Shown: positions 16,889-26,403, counted from the stretch's first letter. The stretch is DNA of 50,932 nucleotides from Siphonobacter sp. SORGH_AS_0500 (GCF_002838835.1 NZ_NHPP01000026.1:1-50932), one strand, 5' to 3'. The notes: generated by a model from the sequence alone, not told the origin. Translations and numbers: made by a program.

Positions 16889-17314
16889 ATGTGGATCGTT
16901 TTTGCTCTTCTGGCTGCCTTGTCGGCTGCTTGTGTCGTTGTGCTTTCTAAAGTTGGCATTAAGAACGTCGACTCCAGCGTGGCTTTCGCCGTACAATCGA
17001 TCCTCATCATTATTGTAGCCTGGAGCGTAGTAGCCTGGCAGGGCAATCTGGTTGAGGTTACGCGAATTGAACGCAAAAGCTGGGTGTTCCTCATTGCTGC
17101 CGGCATTCTTACCTGCTTTTCTTCCCTGCTGAGCTTTCGAGCTTTAAAGCTAGGCGATGCGGGTCAGGTTTCCCCTATCACGAATCTGTCCTTTCTGCTG
17201 GCTCTGATTTTAGGGATTATTTTTCTGAAAGAAAAGATCAATTGGGTGGTGATTGCCGGAGCCATTCTGATGGCCATTGGTGGCGTCATGATCGCTACGG
17301 CCCGGCAATCGTAA
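16889..17314 (+). CDS. Single-domain EamA family transporter
   Basis: 141 residues with about five transmembrane helices, one EamA unit only, where full-length DMT exporters have two. The ending 'GDAGQVSPITNLSFLLALILGIIFLKEKINWVVIAGAILMAIGGVMI' region is typical of short EamA/YdzE-like proteins, which likely work as dimers. Substrate unknown. It meets the lipoprotein gene tail to tail with 6 bp between. Confidence 0.83.
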   Translation: MWIVFALLAALSAACVVVLSKVGIKNVDSSVAFAVQSILIIIVAWSVVAWQGNLVEVTRIERKSWVFLIAAGILTCFSSLLSFRALKLGDAGQVSPITNLSFLLALILGIIFLKEKINWVVIAGAILMAIGGVMIATARQS

Positions 17315-17320
17315 CCAACT

Positions 17321-17818
17321 TTATTCGTTAACCAGAATGTCTCCGTGGCCTTTATAGACACAGCTTCCGTCAATGAATTTATAATAAAGTCGTAAGGTAT
17401 CTTTAGGAGCCGAGGCGGTCAGATCAAAAATATTGATCCCATTCGGAATACTATCCCGCGACAGAATTACCTTAAATTCTTTATCAACCAGGCGTATTTG
17501 CACCTGCGTGGCCTGAAGCTTCGTAATGTTTAGCTTAATCAGGCCTTTATTGGGATTGGGAAAGGCAAAAATGTTGTGATTGTGAGCCTGCGTACAGGAG
17601 GCTTCCCCCGCGGTTGGGAATAATTTAGCTTCCTGTTCAACCCAGGTGTCGTTAAATCTCCAATCCGTAGTATCTCTCTTCGCAATAATGCCGACATCGT
17701 TCGATTCGGTAATGCCCGTGAAGTAAATCTTTTTAGGGGTTTCTTCTTTTTCAGGTTCAGGGTCTTTATTACAAGCCAGCAGGGTTGCAAAGACTAGCAA
17801 GTGCGTTAACTTTTTCAT
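17321..17818 (-). CDS. Hypothetical lipoprotein with a PNPNKG segment
   Basis: 165 residues. Signal ending in a lipobox-like 'FATLLAC' (Cys16), then a Glu/Pro/Lys-rich spacer. At about 88-140 'FAFPNPNKGLIKLNI...VQIRLVDKEFKVI' resembles the beta-sandwich start of Por/T9SS C-terminal sorting domains, but the protein continues for 25 residues and has its own lipoprotein signal, so it is probably a fold relative, not a sorting signal. Function unknown. Confidence 0.7.
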   Translation of the reverse strand: MKKLTHLLVFATLLACNKDPEPEKEETPKKIYFTGITESNDVGIIAKRDTTDWRFNDTWVEQEAKLFPTAGEASCTQAHNHNIFAFPNPNKGLIKLNITKLQATQVQIRLVDKEFKVILSRDSIPNGINIFDLTASAPKDTLRLYYKFIDGSCVYKGHGDILVNE

Positions 17819-17913
17819 GGCGGTAAGCTTATAGTGATAACTGAAGGTAATACTTTATTACTTGAAAAAAGAAACGGTCCATCTAAATATCCGTCCTCCT
17901 TTCTTCGAAAAAT

Positions 17914-18516
17914 TTAACGCTCTTTCAGAACCATATCAATGGTAATCGCAGTAGAAACAATGGCGATCTTACGGGTATCTTCGGCTACCGACTCTTCGAT
18001 AGAAACTACGTATTTATCGGCTGAAGTAAAGATTTCTCGCATCGCCCCGTTCCATTTTTTGGAAATGCTTCCAATGGGCATGGCATGGGCGTCGGTGATA
18101 GTGAAATCCCAGGCTTTCCAGTCGCCGTTTATTTCGGCTATGGTCTGGTCATCTTGATCTGTAATAATAAATCGGGGCTTGAATAGTTTGAACTTCTGCT
18201 TAATTGAACCAATAGTTACCCCATTCGAATCAGTAATACTAATTTTAGACAGGAACAGCGTCCATCCCCGACTAATGGTAGCTTGAACCATCCCATTTGT
18301 ATCCAGAATTTCCAGGGTAAAGGGCATCATCTTTTTCAGATCACCAATGACTCTTAAGGCTTTGTGGAACCCGGAAACTCTCTGCTGAATTAAGCCAATT
18401 TCTTCGCCTTCCCTGTTAAAGACTTTGTAAGCATTAGAGAATTTAAAAAGGCCTATTTTTTCGTCAATAACAAATTCGTTGTAGTCGAAGAATTGGGGAT
18501 ACTTGGGTACGTTCAT
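17914..18516 (-). CDS. LURP-one/phospholipid scramblase-like (tubby C-terminal-like) protein
   Basis: About 200 residues from ATG at 18516; an in-frame ATG 14 codons upstream would add a short hydrophobic tail and is less likely. Repeated beta segments of the type 'ITDSNGVTIGSIKQKFKLFKPRFIITDQDDQTIAEINGDWKAWDF' resemble the LURP-one-related/scramblase fold. The molecular role in bacteria is not established. It is on the same strand as the aminotransferase but separated by a terminator. Confidence 0.72.
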   Translation of the reverse strand: MNVPKYPQFFDYNEFVIDEKIGLFKFSNAYKVFNREGEEIGLIQQRVSGFHKALRVIGDLKKMMPFTLEILDTNGMVQATISRGWTLFLSKISITDSNGVTIGSIKQKFKLFKPRFIITDQDDQTIAEINGDWKAWDFTITDAHAMPIGSISKKWNGAMREIFTSADKYVVSIEESVAEDTRKIAIVSTAITIDMVLKER

Positions 18517-18579
18517 AGCAAATGGTTTAAGGTAAAAGTAAAGCCCAAGTATACTCAAATTATCTGAAGATAATGTAAA

Positions 18580-18609
18580 AAGACCTGCAAGGTTTCCCTC
18601 ACAGGTCTT
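18580..18609 (-). terminator. Intrinsic terminator of the aminotransferase gene
   Basis: AAGACCTG / CAGGTCTT arms with a 14-nt loop, followed on the minus strand by TTTAC. It lies 28 bp past the aminotransferase stop. Confidence 0.7.
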
Positions 18610-18637
18610 AACAAACAGGCAATAAAATCCAAAAAAC

Positions 18638-19852
18638 TTAGCTCAGTTTAGCTACTGCGGCTTTGATACGATCACAAGCTTCAGCCAGTTGCTCGTCAGC
18701 AGCAGCGGTAGAAATCCGCATACAGTTAGGGGCACCGAAACCAGAGCCCGCTACCGTAGCAACGTGAGCCTGATCGAGTAACCAGTTGCAGAAATCGTCT
18801 GAGTTATGAATAGTCGTCGTACCGTCAGACTTACCGAAGTAAGCACTGATGTCGGGGAAAGCATAGAATGCTCCGTCGGGTACGTTTACTTTGAAGCCGG
18901 GAATTTCTTTCAGCTTACCTACCACCAGTTCACGGCGACGCTGATACGCTTCTTTCATTTTCTTGGCATCGTCCAGAGGACCGTTGAAAGCCGCTACGGC
19001 TGCTTTCTGAGCGATAGAGTTTGTACCCGAAGTTACCTGACCCTGTAATTTTTCAACACCATCGGCAATCCATTTGGCGGCTCCGATGAAACCAATCCGC
19101 CAGCCGGTCATAGCATGGCCTTTCGCTACACCGTTCACGGTAATCACCCGATCCTTAATTTCAGGAATCGAACCGATGCTGAAGTGACCTTCAGCCGTGA
19201 AATTGATGTATTCGTAGATTTCATCCGCTACCACGAACACGTTTTCATGACGAGCCACTACGTCGCCAATCGCCCGTAATTCCGCTTCTGAATAAACGGA
19301 ACCCGTGGGGTTATTGGGAGAGGCAAACATTACTACCTTCGTTTGGGGCGTAATGGCTGCTTCGAATTGCTCGGCCGTAACTTTGAAGTTATTATCAAAA
19401 GCACCGTCAAGAACCACTGAAGTTCCTTCGGCGAGCTTTACCATTTCAGAGTAACTAACCCAGTAAGGAGCGAAAATTACTACTTCGTCACCGGGGTTTA
19501 CCAGCACCTGTAATACATTAGCCAGCGAGTGTTTAGCACCCGTAGACACTACGATATTTTCAGGTTTCCAATCAATATTATTATCACGCTTCAACTTATC
19601 GGCAATGGCCTTCCGTAAGTCGGGATAGCCAGCAACGGGTGAATAACCGTGGAAACCATCATCGATGGCTTTCTTGGCGGCTTCGCAAATGTGTTGCGGG
19701 GTTTTAAAATCGGGCTCCCCAACGGAAAGGCTAATCACCTTGTGTCCTTGGGCGGCCAGTTCGCGGGCTTTTTTCGTCATGCCCAACGTCGACGACTCTT
19801 CCAACGCGTTGATACGGTCGGCTAGTCTCACTTCCTGTTCTGCCACTGCCAT
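18638..19852 (-). CDS. aspC: Pyridoxal-phosphate aminotransferase, aspartate aminotransferase type
   Basis: 404 residues, fold-type I class I aminotransferase. PLP-binding positions are visible: W130 ('APYWVSY'), 'SPNNPTG' (178-184), D210/Y213 ('VADEIYEY'), K244 ('NGVAKGHAMTGWRIG', Schiff base) and R252. The closest groups are Ib aspartate/prephenate aminotransferases. The Lys is preceded by VA, not by the usual S, a conservative variation seen in Bacteroidota. Cytosolic amino-acid metabolism. A perfect -7 box lies about 60 bp upstream. Confidence 0.9.
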   Translation of the reverse strand: MAVAEQEVRLADRINALEESSTLGMTKKARELAAQGHKVISLSVGEPDFKTPQHICEAAKKAIDDGFHGYSPVAGYPDLRKAIADKLKRDNNIDWKPENIVVSTGAKHSLANVLQVLVNPGDEVVIFAPYWVSYSEMVKLAEGTSVVLDGAFDNNFKVTAEQFEAAITPQTKVVMFASPNNPTGSVYSEAELRAIGDVVARHENVFVVADEIYEYINFTAEGHFSIGSIPEIKDRVITVNGVAKGHAMTGWRIGFIGAAKWIADGVEKLQGQVTSGTNSIAQKAAVAAFNGPLDDAKKMKEAYQRRRELVVGKLKEIPGFKVNVPDGAFYAFPDISAYFGKSDGTTTIHNSDDFCNWLLDQAHVATVAGSGFGAPNCMRISTAAADEQLAEACDRIKAAVAKLS

Positions 19853-19910
19853 TTGAATAAATGAATTTGTGATTAATTGATCGGTAATTGCCGTAAGGCT
19901 AAATCGGCGG

Positions 19911-19918
19911 CAAAGGTA
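19911..19918 (-). promoter_or_regulatory. Bacteroidota -7 promoter box for aspC
   Basis: The minus strand reads TACCTTTG, an exact TAnnTTTG. A TTG-containing run (CTTGTTTTG, about 19926-19935 on the minus strand) lies upstream at slightly short spacing. It would give a leader of about 50 nt. Confidence 0.5.
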
Positions 19919-20066
19919 CGTGTTTTCAAAACAAGATTAAACGAAGGACTGGCTGATTTTTAATAAAGAAATTAATTATTTACCAAAGCGTTAATAAAAT
20001 GCTGTCTTTCTTAAAGATATGAAAAAAAATGGAGCCATTTCCAGCCCAGATTTACGAGGACCCGCT

Positions 20067-20945
20067 TTATAATAATTCTTCGACAGCCTTCCGAATTCCA
20101 TTGGAAATATCGTCCGTGGGTAAATCATTATAATCCTTTCCGAAAGGATCTTCAATTTCCTCCGCGATTTCCTCCAGACTGGTTAATACGTAGAAAATAA
20201 ACAACACCATCGGGATCACGGAGTAATGCAGGGAAACTACGTAACCAAAAGGCAGCGAAAGGCAGTAAATGGATATAAACTTCTTGAGGAACAGGCTATA
20301 AGAAAAAGGAATCGGCGTTTTCCTGATTCGCTCGCAGGCTCCGCAAATATCAGTAAAGGACTGAAACTCGGGGTTCAGTACCAGCAAATGTTCAGGCCGA
20401 ATGATTCCTTTCTGGTATAACTCATCCATTTTTCCGAAAATTCGCATGGCCATCTGGTTCGGTAAATGATTTTCCTGCTTCAAATCCGTGGTCCGAAAAC
20501 CGGGAGCTTCTTTCAATTCTTCGGCAAGAAAATACCCTCTTAAATGATTTTTTAAAGTAAAGGCGTAATTAGGAATCATGTAGCGAAAGAAAGCCCGGTC
20601 TTCTTCATCGGTAGCAGGAATAATGTGGGCTAGCTTAATGGCCAGGTTGCGGGAGTTATTGACTAGTGAGCCCCAAAGTTTTCGTCCTTCCCACCAGCGA
20701 TCATAAGCCGAATTAGTCCGAAAGACGAGTAACAATGACATTACAAAGCCCAGTAAAGACTGCACAGTGGCAATGCTTTGCAAGTGATAATTAGGTCCGG
20801 GTTTCCAGAACTCTAGCACAACGACAGCAACAATCGTTGTGTAAACGGTCATTGCACCTAACAGGGGAGCGAGCCGATTGATCGTTTCGGCTTTATGAAT
20901 CCGAAAAACGGCCTTGAACCAGTCTTTGGTATTATACTCAACCAT
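20067..20945 (-). CDS. Bestrophin family ion channel
   Basis: 292 residues with four hydrophobic segments. The hallmark 'RTNSAYDRWWEGRKLWGSLVNNSRNLA' region lies at about 76-102 and the C-terminal 'LEEIAEEIEDPFGKDYNDLPTD' at about 258-279, both typical of bacterial bestrophins (formerly UPF0187). These form pentameric anion or cation channels in the inner membrane. It is divergent from the S41 protease gene. Confidence 0.93.
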   Translation of the reverse strand: MVEYNTKDWFKAVFRIHKAETINRLAPLLGAMTVYTTIVAVVVLEFWKPGPNYHLQSIATVQSLLGFVMSLLLVFRTNSAYDRWWEGRKLWGSLVNNSRNLAIKLAHIIPATDEEDRAFFRYMIPNYAFTLKNHLRGYFLAEELKEAPGFRTTDLKQENHLPNQMAMRIFGKMDELYQKGIIRPEHLLVLNPEFQSFTDICGACERIRKTPIPFSYSLFLKKFISIYCLSLPFGYVVSLHYSVIPMVLFIFYVLTSLEEIAEEIEDPFGKDYNDLPTDDISNGIRKAVEELL

Positions 20946-21159
20946 GATTTTGTTGTTGGTTGTTGTTTCGTAAGTGATTAGTTGTAAGGAGGGACGTAAT
21001 AATCATTGTAAAAAATCATTCAAGCACCTAAACATACGAATGGTTCTGGTTTAGTAACCGTTCATAATCGACACCAACCAAAAACGGATAACCCGCATCA
21101 AATCTAATCTTTCGGCTATAACTTGCATCTTATCATATACGACATCAACTCCTTTGTAC

Positions 21160-24100
21160 ATGCGGCATCTATTATTGACTGCTCTGGGAGCTTTGCTGCT
21201 GGCTCAAAGCCCGGCTCTGCGTGCCCAGACTCCCCCTGAAACCTTGCTATTACGGCAGCCCACCTTATCGAAAACGCACATTGCCTTTACTTATGGGGGT
21301 GATCTCTGGATTGCGAATCGGGACGGGTCACAGCCTCGTCGATTGACCATTGCTCCCGGAACGGAAACGGGCCCTTTGTTTTCGCCCGACGGCCAGACCA
21401 TTGCCTTCACCGCAAATTACGATGGTAACGTTGACGTATACACCATCTCCATTAACGGCGGCGAACCTAAGCGTATTACCTGGCATCCCAGTGCGGACAT
21501 CGTACGAGGCTGGTCACCCGATGGAAAACATTTGCTGTTTACATCCACGGGGGAGTCTATGACGCCCCGTTATGCCAAGTTATTTACGGTTTCGCTAAAT
21601 GGTGAGCTACCTCAGCAATTACCCTTCATCATGACGGGTAACTGGGGCAGTTATTCGCCCGACGGCAAAACGCTGGCTTATACCACCATTTCCGATGCCT
21701 TTAATACCTGGAAGCGGTATCGCGGGGGAATGACAACGCCCATTCGGCTCGTGGATTTGAAAACGCTGGAATCGGAAATTATTCCGCACGTGAATGCCTC
21801 AGATGTGCAACCCGTCTGGATTGGTTCGAAGATCTATTTCCTGTCGGACCGAAACCGGATCATGAACGTCTTCGAGTTTGATCGTTCTACGAAACAGGTT
21901 CGTCAGGTTACCAACTATACGGATTACGACGTCAAAACACTGACGGGCAATGGCTCGGAATTAGTGTTCGAATACGCCGGTCGCCTCCACACCCTCGAAC
22001 CCGCTTCGGGCAAAGCGACAGCCATCCCTGTTAGTATTTCTCCCGAAATTCTGGCCTTACGCCCCACCTGGAAGAACGTATCCAGCATGATTCGCAGTGC
22101 GAGTCTGTCGCCCAGTGGCGTTCGGGTTGCTCTGGAAGCTCGCGGCGATATTTACACCGTTCCCGCCAAAAAAGGCGATTGGCGTAACCTGACTCATGCG
22201 GATGGCTCCCATGAACGGAATCCAATCTGGTCACCCCAAGGAGACAAAATTGCTTACGTTTCTGACGCTTCCGGTGAGTATCAGCTGTATCTGGTGGATC
22301 AGAAAGGCGAGAAAGAGCCCGAAGTTATTTCGCTCGGCGATCCTTCCTTTTACCGACTTGATGAGTTTTCTCCCGATGGTAAAAAGATTCTCTATCAGGA
22401 TAAAAAATTAAATCTCTGGTACATGGATTTATCGGCGAAAAAACCCGTAAAAGTCGCGACCGATACCTATGGTCCCAGTAACAGTCTGGAGGGACATTTT
22501 TCACCCGACAGTAAATGGATCGTCTTCTCTGAAAAACAGAAAAACTATTTCAATACGATCTTCCTCTACGAAGTGGCGACGGGTAACCGTACGGCCATCA
22601 CGGATGGAAAAAGCGACGTCAATAATCCGGCCTTTAGTCGCGATGGCAAATATCTGTTCTTTACCGCCAGCACCAATACGGCAACGACCGTGAGCGGCCT
22701 GGACATGAGTGCGTACGACCGCCGGGTAACGAGCAGTATATACGTAGTAGTATTGAATGCGAAAGATCCTTCCCCATTCGCTCCCGAATCGGACGAAGAG
22801 AAAGGTTCTGACTCGGAAAAAGCGAATGATGAGAAGAAAGCAGACGAGAAGAAGTCCGATAAGAAAGACGACAAAAAAGCTAGTAAGAAGTCCGAAGACA
22901 AGAAAGACGAACCCAAGAAGGATGAGTCCAAGAAAGATGACGCGACGCCGAAGGTCGTCGTGGATCTGGAGGGCATTGGCCAACGCATTCTGGCACTCCC
23001 TATTCCGTCGGCTGCTCTCGGTAATCTGGCCGTAGCAGACGGTGGTAAGCTATTCTACGTCAATTATGGTGACGCGATTACCAGTCCGGCTCTGCATCGG
23101 TTTGACCTCAAAGAGCGTAAAACTGAACCTTTCCTGCCCGGAATAGGAAATTATACCCTCAGTGCCGATGGCAAAAAGCTGTTGTACTTTGGAGGTAGCT
23201 CGAACATCGGTATAGTTGACGTTGGCGGTAAAGCGAACCCCGGCGATGGTAAAATTGAAGTAACGAACCTTCAGGCCCAGATTAATCCCAAGCACGAGTG
23301 GAAGCAGATGATCGATGAATTCTGGCGAATCGAGCGGGATTACTTCTACGTGCCCAACATGCACGGAGCCGACTGGAAGGCCGTAAAAGAAAAATACGCC
23401 AAATTTCTTCCATACGTTTCACATCGCTCAGACCTGAATTATGTTATTGCGGAAATGATGGGTGAAATGGTTGTGGGCCATAACTACGTTTCAGGCGGTG
23501 ATTTTCCCGAAGTAAAACCTATTCAGATAGGTCTGTTAGGGGCTGATTACGAAACGGATAATGGTTTTTATCGCTTTAAGAAAGTCTACAACGGCGAAAA
23601 CTGGAACCCCAACCTGAAGGCTCCTTTAACTCAACCCGGCGTAAACGTTAAAACGGGAGAATACTTAATTGCCGTCAATGGCCGACCTTTAAGAGCCACG
23701 GATAACGTATACAGTTTCTTCGAAAACCTAGTAGGTAAGCAGGTAGTCTTAACGGTTAATACTAAACCATCCGAAACCGGAGCCCGGAAAGTAACCGTCG
23801 TGCCGATTTCTAATGAAATAGGGCTTCGGCAGATGAATTGGGTGGAAGAAAATCGCAAAAAGGTAGATGCGGCCACCAACGGAAAAGTAGCGTACGTCTA
23901 CTTACCTAACACGGGCGGAGACGGCTATGAGTTCTTCAATCGGTATTACTACAGTCAACTTGACAAAGATGCTGTCATCATTGATGAACGCTTCAACGGG
24001 GGTGGCTTCGTAGCCGATTACATCATTGATATGCTTAATCGACCCCTGCTTAGTTATTGGGGTAGCCGCGAAGGCCGTCCGTTCTCCTCTCCTGCCGCTT

Positions 24101-24492
24101 CCATTTATGGACCTAAAGTAATGATTGTCAATGAGTACGCAGGTTCGGGCGGGGATGCTTTACCCAACTTCTTCCGCCGCCGGAATTTAGGTACTATTAT
24201 TGGTAAAAGAACCTGGGGAGGACTGGTCGGTATTTCCGGGTATCCTTCTTTAATTGACGGAGGATCAGTGACTTCCCCCAGCTTCGGCATCTTTACACCC
24301 GATGGCAAATGGGAGGTTGAAAACATTGGGGTAGCTCCTGACATTGAAGTAGAAATGGCACCCAAAGACACCCAAAATGGGAAAGATCCGCAACTGGATA
24401 AAGCCATTGAAACCATACTAGATCAGTTGAAAAAGAATCCAGTGAAGCGTCTGGAGACTGCTCCGCAACCAGACACGCGTGCTAATAACTAG
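21160..24492 (+). CDS. Tricorn-like S41 family protease with beta-propeller and PDZ domains
   Basis: About 1110 residues, periplasmic (signal to about residue 25, 'LRAQ'). I chose ATG 21160 over TTG 21154. WD40/PD40-like propeller repeats ('FSPDGQTIAFTANYDGN', 'WSPQGDKIAYVSD') fill about 40-535. A Lys/Asp/Glu-rich linker spans about 546-597. A tricorn-core region and PDZ ('NGRPLRATDNV') follow, then the S41 catalytic domain with 'DERFNGGGFVADY' (about 942) and the nucleophile in 'YAGSGGDALP' (Ser about 996), then 'GKRTWGGLVG'. It likely degrades peptides. A strong terminator follows. Confidence 0.92.
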   Translation: MRHLLLTALGALLLAQSPALRAQTPPETLLLRQPTLSKTHIAFTYGGDLWIANRDGSQPRRLTIAPGTETGPLFSPDGQTIAFTANYDGNVDVYTISINGGEPKRITWHPSADIVRGWSPDGKHLLFTSTGESMTPRYAKLFTVSLNGELPQQLPFIMTGNWGSYSPDGKTLAYTTISDAFNTWKRYRGGMTTPIRLVDLKTLESEIIPHVNASDVQPVWIGSKIYFLSDRNRIMNVFEFDRSTKQVRQVTNYTDYDVKTLTGNGSELVFEYAGRLHTLEPASGKATAIPVSISPEILALRPTWKNVSSMIRSASLSPSGVRVALEARGDIYTVPAKKGDWRNLTHADGSHERNPIWSPQGDKIAYVSDASGEYQLYLVDQKGEKEPEVISLGDPSFYRLDEFSPDGKKILYQDKKLNLWYMDLSAKKPVKVATDTYGPSNSLEGHFSPDSKWIVFSEKQKNYFNTIFLYEVATGNRTAITDGKSDVNNPAFSRDGKYLFFTASTNTATTVSGLDMSAYDRRVTSSIYVVVLNAKDPSPFAPESDEEKGSDSEKANDEKKADEKKSDKKDDKKASKKSEDKKDEPKKDESKKDDATPKVVVDLEGIGQRILALPIPSAALGNLAVADGGKLFYVNYGDAITSPALHRFDLKERKTEPFLPGIGNYTLSADGKKLLYFGGSSNIGIVDVGGKANPGDGKIEVTNLQAQINPKHEWKQMIDEFWRIERDYFYVPNMHGADWKAVKEKYAKFLPYVSHRSDLNYVIAEMMGEMVVGHNYVSGGDFPEVKPIQIGLLGADYETDNGFYRFKKVYNGENWNPNLKAPLTQPGVNVKTGEYLIAVNGRPLRATDNVYSFFENLVGKQVVLTVNTKPSETGARKVTVVPISNEIGLRQMNWVEENRKKVDAATNGKVAYVYLPNTGGDGYEFFNRYYYSQLDKDAVIIDERFNGGGFVADYIIDMLNRPLLSYWGSREGRPFSSPAASIYGPKVMIVNEYAGSGGDALPNFFRRRNLGTIIGKRTWGGLVGISGYPSLIDGGSVTSPSFGIFTPDGKWEVENIGVAPDIEVEMAPKDTQNGKDPQLDKAIETILDQLKKNPVKRLETAPQPDTRANN

Positions 24493-24512
24493 ATTAGATT
24501 ATTTAAATTATC

Positions 24513-24545
24513 AAAAAGAGTTCGTCCAAAAGGCGAACTCTTTTT
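24513..24545 (+). terminator. Intrinsic terminator of the S41 protease gene
   Basis: AAAAAGAGTTCG / CGAACTCTTTTT perfect 12-bp arms with a 9-nt loop, ending in a T run, 20 bp past the stop codon. Confidence 0.85.
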
Positions 24546-24879
24546 TGATTAATTATCCTCATATAATCGGTAATTATACTAACAAATGTTATTGCAATTT
24601 TAGTATTAAGTAGCGATTAAAGCCTACCTATTCTGACTCGCATTTAATTAGAGCTATTTACTAAACGTTTTCTTTTTTTAAAAAATTAAATACAGATTAA
24701 AAATAAAATACGTGCAATTATTAATAGACTTAAATTATTGATAGTCAACGAATTACCAAACATACACACTTATAAAAATATCATTTATAATGACTATATT
24801 TTTATTTTCAGAGCGTACCTTCAACAAAAATGGTGTGCGATTAATGCATACTTAGCATTTAATTTATGATCTTTGCGGC

Positions 24880-25045
24880 CAATTTATCATTCGAACAATC
24901 AGCTCTTTAGAGCCTGTTTATAAAGCACAATACCTAACATCGTTTACTCCAACCTACTTGTATTGATTCGTCATTCAAGTAAAACGATGTTCATTACTGG
25001 CGGTTATCTGACAAACCATTATTCACATGAATAATGGTTTTCTTT
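24880..25045 (+). ncRNA. Candidate structured non-coding RNA or 5' leader element
   Basis: This lies in a 725-bp AT-rich gap (24493-25218) with no gene. Visible structure in order: hairpin GCTC-TTTA-GAGC (24902-24913); CAATAC (24928-24933) able to pair with GTATTG (24960-24965); AACATCGTTTACT (24936-24948) able to pair with AGTAAAACGATGTT (24978-24991, one bulge), giving a pseudoknot-like or alternative arrangement; then a perfect terminator hairpin (25013-25040). A weak -7 box GATCTTTG (24868-24875, one mismatch to TAnnTTTG) would start it near 24880, giving about 165 nt. It could be a free small RNA or an attenuating leader of the gene at 25219. It matches no riboswitch class I can recall. 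Confidence 0.5.
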
Positions 25046-25046
25046 T
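25013..25046 (+). terminator. Intrinsic terminator ending the candidate RNA
   Basis: AAACCATTATTCA and TGAATAATGGTTT form a perfect 13-bp inverted repeat with only two bases between (a small loop after fraying), followed by TCTTTTTAATT. There is no upstream protein gene for it to serve within 500 bp, which is the main evidence for a transcript here. Confidence 0.8.
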
Positions 25047-25218
25047 TAATTAGACTTTTCTCCTTTTACTTACAGAATAGAGCAAGACTTAGGTTTAGTA
25101 TTCAAATAATATCCTTTATCTTATATTAAATGTGATTTTCTTTAATCTATCATTTCTGGTTATTTTCACTCATTCCTAGTATCTTGCTTCCTACCTCTAC
25201 CATTAATCTATTTTACCA

Positions 25219-26403
25219 GTGCGAACTACTGCTGATTTTCAGTCGGAGCGACTGATTTCTATGGACGTCTATCGGGGCTTTGTAATGTTCCTGATGATGG
25301 CCGAAGTATTACAGTTTTCCCATATTTCTGAAGCCTTCCCCCAAAGTACGTTCTGGGCTTTTTTAGCTCATCACCAAAGCCATGCAGAATGGCTGGGCTG
25401 CACCTTACACGATTTGATCCAGCCGTCTTTTACCTTTCTGGTGGGTGTGGCTCTGCCCTATTCGTTGGCTAGTCGGCAGGCCAAACAACAACCGTATCGG
25501 CTTCAGCTCCGACATACCATTCAACGTTCGCTGATTCTGGTCCTATTAGGTATTTTTCTGCGTTCCGTCGGACGTAGTCAGACTAACTTTACTTTTGAAG
25601 ATACCTTAACCCAAATTGGCTTGGGTTACCCTTTTCTTTTCCTCTTAGCCAATCAGCCCAAGCGACAAGCCTGGAAAGCCTTATTCATAATACCCTTTTT
25701 GTACTGGCTGGCTTTCCTGCTTTTTCCCGTTCCAGCTATTGATCCCCAAACCGTTGGTGTCCCCTCCGACTGGCCTTATCATTTCACGGGATGGGCTGCC
25801 CATTTTAATAAAAATACGAACCTGGCCTGGGCTTTCGATACCTGGTTTCTGAATCTTTTCCCTCGTGAAAAACCCTTTCTTTTCAATCAAGGCGGTTACG
25901 CAACGCTGAGTTTCATTCCTACTCTAGCGACTATGATTCTGGGCCTACAGGCGGGAAAATGGCTAAAAGCAGGGTTACCCGGAGAACTCTTAATGCGAAG
26001 ATTTATTTTTATGGGTATTGCGGGTTTAGGACTGGGATGGCTATTTACCATCACCGGGATTTGTCCGTCTGTCAAACGCATCTGGACTCCCTCCTGGGTT
26101 TTGTTCAGCGGAGGCTGGTGCTTTCTTTTACTCGCCGGATTTTATTACGTTGTAGATATGCTGAAGTTTCGAAGCTGGGCTACCTTTTTTGTCGTCATTG
26201 GCATGAATTCCATTGCCGCTTACGTCATCGCTCATCTCTTGGAGCCCTTCATCGCCGACACCTTCCAGACTCACTTAGGGCCTTCCGTCTTTTTAATTTT
26301 CGGGGAAGTTTACGAGCCTTTAACCAAGGGTATTTTTGTTTTGGCGGGCTACTGGCTCATTTTGTATTATCTATACCGAAAGAAAATCTTCATACGGATT
26401 TAA
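25219..26403 (+). CDS. DUF5009 / heparan-alpha-glucosaminide acetyltransferase-like membrane protein
   Basis: 394 residues with about ten transmembrane helices. The family-typical beginning 'SERLISMDVYRGFVMFLMMAEV' and the 'HHQSHAEWLGCTLHDLIQPSFTFLVGVALPYSL' region mark the COG4299/DUF5009 group, related to the lysosomal enzyme that acetylates glucosamine ends. A GTG at 25219 is the likely start, because RLISMDVYRG is internal in relatives; ATG 25261 is the alternative. Role: probable transmembrane acyl transfer to an amino sugar. The stop overlaps that of the pirin-like gene by 3-4 bp. Confidence 0.86.
   Translation: MRTTADFQSERLISMDVYRGFVMFLMMAEVLQFSHISEAFPQSTFWAFLAHHQSHAEWLGCTLHDLIQPSFTFLVGVALPYSLASRQAKQQPYRLQLRHTIQRSLILVLLGIFLRSVGRSQTNFTFEDTLTQIGLGYPFLFLLANQPKRQAWKALFIIPFLYWLAFLLFPVPAIDPQTVGVPSDWPYHFTGWAAHFNKNTNLAWAFDTWFLNLFPREKPFLFNQGGYATLSFIPTLATMILGLQAGKWLKAGLPGELLMRRFIFMGIAGLGLGWLFTITGICPSVKRIWTPSWVLFSGGWCFLLLAGFYYVVDMLKFRSWATFFVVIGMNSIAAYVIAHLLEPFIADTFQTHLGPSVFLIFGEVYEPLTKGIFVLAGYWLILYYLYRKKIFIRI

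Noticed and set aside
17321..17818. T9SS C-terminal sorting domain
   Set aside because: PNPNKG motif is there, but the protein has a lipoprotein signal and extra residues after the domain.
22501..22983. Long hydrophobic minus-strand open frames
   Set aside because: Antisense shadow of the Lys/Glu-rich linker of the S41 protease; codon pattern follows the plus-strand gene.
24880..25045. 6S RNA or a known riboswitch
   Set aside because: Length is 6S-like, but the ends do not pair and no known riboswitch core is recognised; kept only as an unnamed candidate RNA.
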